DNA of 64,000 nt from HGM04593 sp045592125 (GTDB lineage: Bacteria > Bacteroidota > Bacteroidia > Bacteroidales > Bacteroidaceae), in contig JAZNUE010000042.1 in the NCBI GenBank assembly GCA_045592125.1, positions 118,262-182,261 on the forward strand. Reading direction: 5' to 3'. How positions within the stretch are numbered: the first letter of the stretch is position 1; every line of letters starts with the position of its first letter. The position numbers and the translations under genes are program-made. Below, piece by piece: positions 60,468 to 64,000 of this stretch. The notes beneath the pieces are model-generated. The model was not told the origin of the DNA and made no database searches. It saw nothing but the letters and a program-made list of their open reading frames with translations.

Positions 60468-61730
60468 ATGAAAAAGCTTATTGATTCAGTTCTTTCGCTG
60501 TTGCTGCTTTTTGCCGCAACTGCATGCGAGGAGAGATTTGACTATTATACCGATGAGGAAAACAGTGACAAGGCAAATACGGTGTTCTATTACACCACTA
60601 CCGACAGCAAGCCTGTTGATGTGTATGATAGTTATAGCGAGAATATTGATGTAATCTCTAATGTCTACACGAATGGTACCGGAAAACTTGTTATCAGGGG
60701 CAAGTACAGCTACGTCCCTAGCTACATATTCCATTATTGTACCAATCTCAAGAGTATTGTTATCCCTGAAGGCATTGAGGAACTCCGCGGTTTCTATGGT
60801 TGCTCCAGCCTGACAGATATAAGGCTGCCTAAAAGCCTTGAAATTATTAGCAGCAAAGCGCTTGCAGGTACGGGACTCACCTCGCTTGTACTTCCCGAGA
60901 AAGTGTCATACATATACTACGATGCCTTGCCGGACCTCTCTGTACTATATGTAAAGGCTGCTGTACCGCCTACAATATATGGCTCGTCCTATGGGTTCTA
61001 TAATGATATTGCCAGGATATATGTCCCGGTCTCAGCGCTAGGCACATACAAGGGATACACAGGCTGGAGAAACTACAGTACGAGAATATTCGGGTACGAT
61101 TTTGTTAATGACAGGCCGGCCGTCATGGAACCGGTGCCAGGGAAATATTACTCGCTTGTGAGAATCAATGATGCCGGCCAGAAACTCTATAACACAATGA
61201 CTGTGACAAAGAAGAGTGAAGGTGTCTATACAATAACAAGCCTGCTTTTCCCCGACAATACCGAATGGGAGGCTCTCTATGATGCTGAAGAGTCACAGCT
61301 TGTGCTCTCGGGCAAGTGCAGTTTCTTAAGCACTGACGGTGAGTACTCGACAATGGAGAATGGTTTCTTTGGGCTTGGTATCATTCATACGGAGTACGTT
61401 GTGTTTATTGCAAGCTGTCCTAGCGATGAACTTGAAGGTGACGGGAAATCTCCCTGTATAATAAAGGTAAATCCAGCTACTGGATATCTCGAGTCTTTCC
61501 AGACGTACCTTATTGATCAGTGCTATGAGTATGACGAGGCGACTAATAGTGTTGGAGATTATCTCGGTTTCAGGTATTGTACCGAAGAACCGGAAATCTA
61601 TTGGGGAGAGAAACCATTCTCTTACCAGGCAGGTGCGTTCAGGACAACATTTGGCACACTCTGGCAAACTGGTCCAAAAGTCCCTGAAAAGAGAGTGATG
61701 CTCCCATCCGCTACTATAAGGATGGAATGA
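60468..61730 (+). CDS. BspA-like leucine-rich-repeat lipoprotein
   Basis: A 420-residue lipoprotein (lipobox AATAC, Cys at about residue 20). Residues about 75-190 carry a small set of LRR_5/BspA-type repeats (CTNLKSIVIPEGIEEL, CSSLTDIRLPKSLEII, GLTSLVLPEKVSYI) followed by a C-terminal domain of about 200 residues. BspA-type proteins bind host or dietary surfaces. With only about five repeats, it is short for the family. A hairpin follows at 61836-61880. Confidence 0.82.
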   Translation: MKKLIDSVLSLLLLFAATACEERFDYYTDEENSDKANTVFYYTTTDSKPVDVYDSYSENIDVISNVYTNGTGKLVIRGKYSYVPSYIFHYCTNLKSIVIPEGIEELRGFYGCSSLTDIRLPKSLEIISSKALAGTGLTSLVLPEKVSYIYYDALPDLSVLYVKAAVPPTIYGSSYGFYNDIARIYVPVSALGTYKGYTGWRNYSTRIFGYDFVNDRPAVMEPVPGKYYSLVRINDAGQKLYNTMTVTKKSEGVYTITSLLFPDNTEWEALYDAEESQLVLSGKCSFLSTDGEYSTMENGFFGLGIIHTEYVVFIASCPSDELEGDGKSPCIIKVNPATGYLESFQTYLIDQCYEYDEATNSVGDYLGFRYCTEEPEIYWGEKPFSYQAGAFRTTFGTLWQTGPKVPEKRVMLPSATIRME

Positions 61731-61835
61731 GAATAAAAGTCCAGTAGAGGCAAGAACCGCTCACGGGAAAGTGGCGCCTGGGAATGCCCCTAGGCTTTGG
61801 CCGATACCCCTTCCTGGGTTCCAGGGTCACGTCTT

Positions 61836-61880
61836 AAGCCAAATGGAACTGTGCATTTTGGGCACAGTTCCATTTGGCTT
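61836..61880 (+). terminator. Hairpin after the BspA-like gene
   Basis: A 19-bp perfect stem (AAGCCAAATGGAACTGTGC and its complement) with a 7-base loop. There is no T run. It is the only structured part of the 321-base gap before ald, where no TAnnTTTG promoter was found. Confidence 0.7.
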
Positions 61881-62051
61881 GTAGGAATTTGCAGGATGTA
61901 AGGCGACTGGGGGACTTGCCTGTTAATTACGCGCCTGCTTATCGCTGATATCAGTATGCATTTATAAATTTTTAAGCAACAATCCTTTCTTTTTACGCAT
62001 TTATTCTCTACTTTCACCCTTGAAAACGTGTAACCAATAAACTCTACAGCT

Positions 62052-63158
62052 ATGATTATCGGTGTTCCAAAAGAAATCAAGAACAATGAGAACCGTGTCG
62101 GCATGACACCTTCCGGCGTTCAGGAGATGACCAGGCATGGTCACGTTGTATATGTGCAGGCCTCTGCAGGCGTGAACAGCGGATTCTGCGACGAAGCATA
62201 TATCGCTGCAGGAGCAAAAATCCTTCCCACAATTGAGGATGTGTATGCCACAGCCGAAATGATTGTAAAGGTAAAGGAACCCATTGCAAGCGAGTATAAG
62301 CTTGTGCGCAAGGGACAGTTGGTGTTTACCTATTTCCATTTTGCCTCCAGTGAACCGCTTACAAAAGCAATGATTGAGAGCGGTGCAGTGTGCTGTGCCT
62401 ATGAGACTGTAGAGCGCAAGGACCGTTCGCTGCCGCTGCTCGTCCCAATGTCCGAGGTAGCAGGCCGAATGGCAACGCAGGAGGGCTGCTATTTCCTTGA
62501 GCGTCCGCGCGGAGGCAAGGGCAAGCTCATGGGCGGAGTGCCTGGAGTAAAACCGGCCAAAGTTTTTGTAATAGGTGCCGGAGTGGTGGGAACAGCCGCT
62601 GCACGCACTGCCGCAGGCATGGGTGCCGATGTTACAATTTGCGATATATCTCTGCCTCGTCTTGCCTACCTTGCCGATGTAATGCCAAGGAACGTGAAGA
62701 CACTCATGTCATCGGAGTACAACATACGAGAAGAACTAAAGACCGCCGACCTTGTGGTGGGTTCTGTGCTTATCCCCGGGGCAAAGGCTCCAAAACTTGT
62801 TACACGCGATATGTTGGCACTCATGGAACCCGGCAGCGTGCTTGTCGACGTTGCCATTGACCAGGGCGGTTGCTTCGAGACCTCACATCCTACAACCCAT
62901 GAGGAACCCACATACTATGTCGACGGAATCCTGCATTATTGTGTAGCGAATATCCCCGGTGCAGTACCTTATACATCGACCCTGGCACTTACAAACGCCA
63001 CATTGCCCTATGCATTGCAGCTTGCAAATAAGGGCTGGCGCAAGGCGTGTGCCGACAACGAGGAACTCCGTAAGGGTCTCAACGTTGTCGAAGGTAAGGT
63101 CGTATATAAAGAGGTCGCCGAGGCCTGGGGCCTGCCTTTCGAGGAATTGGCGTTGTAA
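62052..63158 (+). CDS. ald: Alanine dehydrogenase
   Basis: A 368-residue enzyme of normal length. The N-terminus MIIGVPKEIKNNENRVGMTP, the NAD-binding Rossmann motif VFVIGAGVVGTAAARTA (about 170-186), the catalytic-site His (about 95) in FTYFHFAS, and the DVAIDQGGCFETSHPTTHE segment identify it. It makes alanine reversibly into pyruvate and ammonia. It stands alone, with no promoter I could place confidently. Confidence 0.96.
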   Translation: MIIGVPKEIKNNENRVGMTPSGVQEMTRHGHVVYVQASAGVNSGFCDEAYIAAGAKILPTIEDVYATAEMIVKVKEPIASEYKLVRKGQLVFTYFHFASSEPLTKAMIESGAVCCAYETVERKDRSLPLLVPMSEVAGRMATQEGCYFLERPRGGKGKLMGGVPGVKPAKVFVIGAGVVGTAAARTAAGMGADVTICDISLPRLAYLADVMPRNVKTLMSSEYNIREELKTADLVVGSVLIPGAKAPKLVTRDMLALMEPGSVLVDVAIDQGGCFETSHPTTHEEPTYYVDGILHYCVANIPGAVPYTSTLALTNATLPYALQLANKGWRKACADNEELRKGLNVVEGKVVYKEVAEAWGLPFEELAL

Positions 63159-63301
63159 AATTACCGCCCCTACAGCCGGGATGACAGTTTCGCGATTTGG
63201 TTGAGTTTATATCGAAGTTGCGTTAAATAATGTAAAAACACAATAAGGCTTGTAACAAAGGTTAACGCTCTTCGTCTTTCAGATAAAGAATAATAAAGAA
63301 T

Positions 63302-64000
63302 ATGAAAAAGACGTTGAAGTTCTTTCTGCTGGGGCTATTGCTGGTCTCTTGCGCAAGCAAGAATAAAGTGCTTGAATTCCCACTTGTGGGTGCCTCAAAT
63401 ACAACGATGCTGGTCTTTGAGAAGGTGGAACTGACCGATACTGCTACTGTGCTGACGGTACGTTGTTTCTATACTCCCGAACACTGGATTAAAGTATCTC
63501 CGAACATCCGTCTTGTAACCCAAGATAAGGAATATGAACTGATTGGCAGTAATGGCGTTGAACTTGGCAAAGAGTTGTTTATGCCCGAGGATGGCGATTC
63601 ATGCTTCATGCTAGTCTTTGAGCCGTTGCCCAATGAGTGCAAGGTATTTGACTTTATCGAGGCGGGCGCAGAGGACGGTGGGCGTGTGTACGATATTGAC
63701 CTCACAGGGAAAAGGAATGTGGCTAATCCTACGGGGCTGCCGCGTGAACTGAAGCATGCCCCGAAAGCGGCGAGCGACACACCTGAGTACGCCTACACAT
63801 TTGGAGAGACAACCGTAAACATACATTTGCTTGGTTACCGTGAGGGGTGCGTCACCGATATGGTATTTCCTGTAAACTCTATGTTTGAGGGGCAGCGTAG
63901 CATTGATGTTGAGATAGACCCGGCAACAGGTACAGGCAGTGTAACATTCATGCAATATGGCACAGGATGTGCTTTTCCCGTTGTCAATGGCTGCGGGTAT
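63302..64000 (+). CDS. Lipoprotein with TlpA-like N-terminal domain (cut by window edge)
   Basis: At least 233 residues, open at the right edge. It has a lipoprotein signal (LLVSC, Cys at about residue 17) and the EFPLVGASNTTML...CFYTPEHWIKV pattern of Bacteroidetes proteins that often carry a C-terminal thioredoxin fold. That domain would be outside the window, so a TlpA-like role is an inference. Confidence 0.6.
   Translation, partial: MKKTLKFFLLGLLLVSCASKNKVLEFPLVGASNTTMLVFEKVELTDTATVLTVRCFYTPEHWIKVSPNIRLVTQDKEYELIGSNGVELGKELFMPEDGDSCFMLVFEPLPNECKVFDFIEAGAEDGGRVYDIDLTGKRNVANPTGLPRELKHAPKAASDTPEYAYTFGETTVNIHLLGYREGCVTDMVFPVNSMFEGQRSIDVEIDPATGTGSVTFMQYGTGCAFPVVNGCGY

Overview
The window is chromosomal DNA from a Bacteroidales bacterium, most likely of the Prevotellaceae or a near relative. 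The evidence is: many promoters of the Bacteroidetes type (TAnnTTTG at -7), a SusC/SusD outer-membrane pair followed by a DUF4843 lipoprotein and a PKD-like lipoprotein, many Bacteroidetes-style lipoproteins, extended RSH and parAB operons, and short C-terminal tails of the 'YDLQGRR..PGIYIINGKK' kind that are common on secreted Prevotella proteins. The genus is an inference. There is no rRNA, no insertion sequence, no integrase and no CRISPR array. Both edge genes are cut: a GH20 hexosaminidase on the left and a lipoprotein on the right.

Layout. 1-7.0 kb: the start of a GH20 gene, a DUF697-like membrane protein, then a GntR/ABC-transporter operon (ATPase, permease, YtrA-like GntR regulator, SPFH lipoprotein, small membrane protein, rhodanese lipoprotein) with a palindromic operator at its start, then sppA. 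7-14 kb: metA (predicted to use acetyl-CoA), an M13 metallopeptidase and an ABC-F ATPase on the minus strand; then perR and rubrerythrin on the plus strand. 13.6-28 kb: housekeeping genes (rsmD, DUF3822, a RecD-like helicase, alaS, an M23 peptidase, a MerR regulator) and a five-gene minus-strand operon parA-parB-DUF5683-lytic transglycosylase-rel, with structured intergenic repeats at 21.7-22.1 kb. 28.3-35.4 kb: two large secreted glycosidases (GH2 beta-galactosidase-like and GH84 O-GlcNAcase-like), both with lectin-like domains, lying between parA and surE. 35.5-41 kb: surE, lpxB, cdsA, ftsH, rsfS and a tRNA-Gln(CUG).

41-52.6 kb: envelope and uptake genes: a thioredoxin lipoprotein with a Cys/His/Asp/Glu-rich linker, a TlpA-like oxidoreductase, a large secreted protein, and the SusC-SusD-DUF4843-PKD operon. 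No glycosidase lies in that operon, so its ligand cannot be assigned.

52.7-58.5 kb: the most notable accessory system, a four-gene restriction-modification island. It has a very acidic 213-residue protein of unknown function, a C5-cytosine methyltransferase, an McrB-like AAA+ motor, and an McrC/LlaJI-like PD-(D/E)xK nuclease. The architecture resembles LlaJI-type systems, in which an McrBC-like motor nuclease is paired with its own protective methylase. An inverted repeat lies between the likely -33 and -7 elements of the promoter, so a repressor-controlled operon is plausible.

58.9-64 kb: a cluster of small exported proteins of unknown function, a BspA-like leucine-rich lipoprotein, alanine dehydrogenase, and the start of a lipoprotein that runs off the window. 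Short 7-bp tandem repeats and perfect hairpins recur between genes across the window, and in two cases reach into the 3' end of a coding region.
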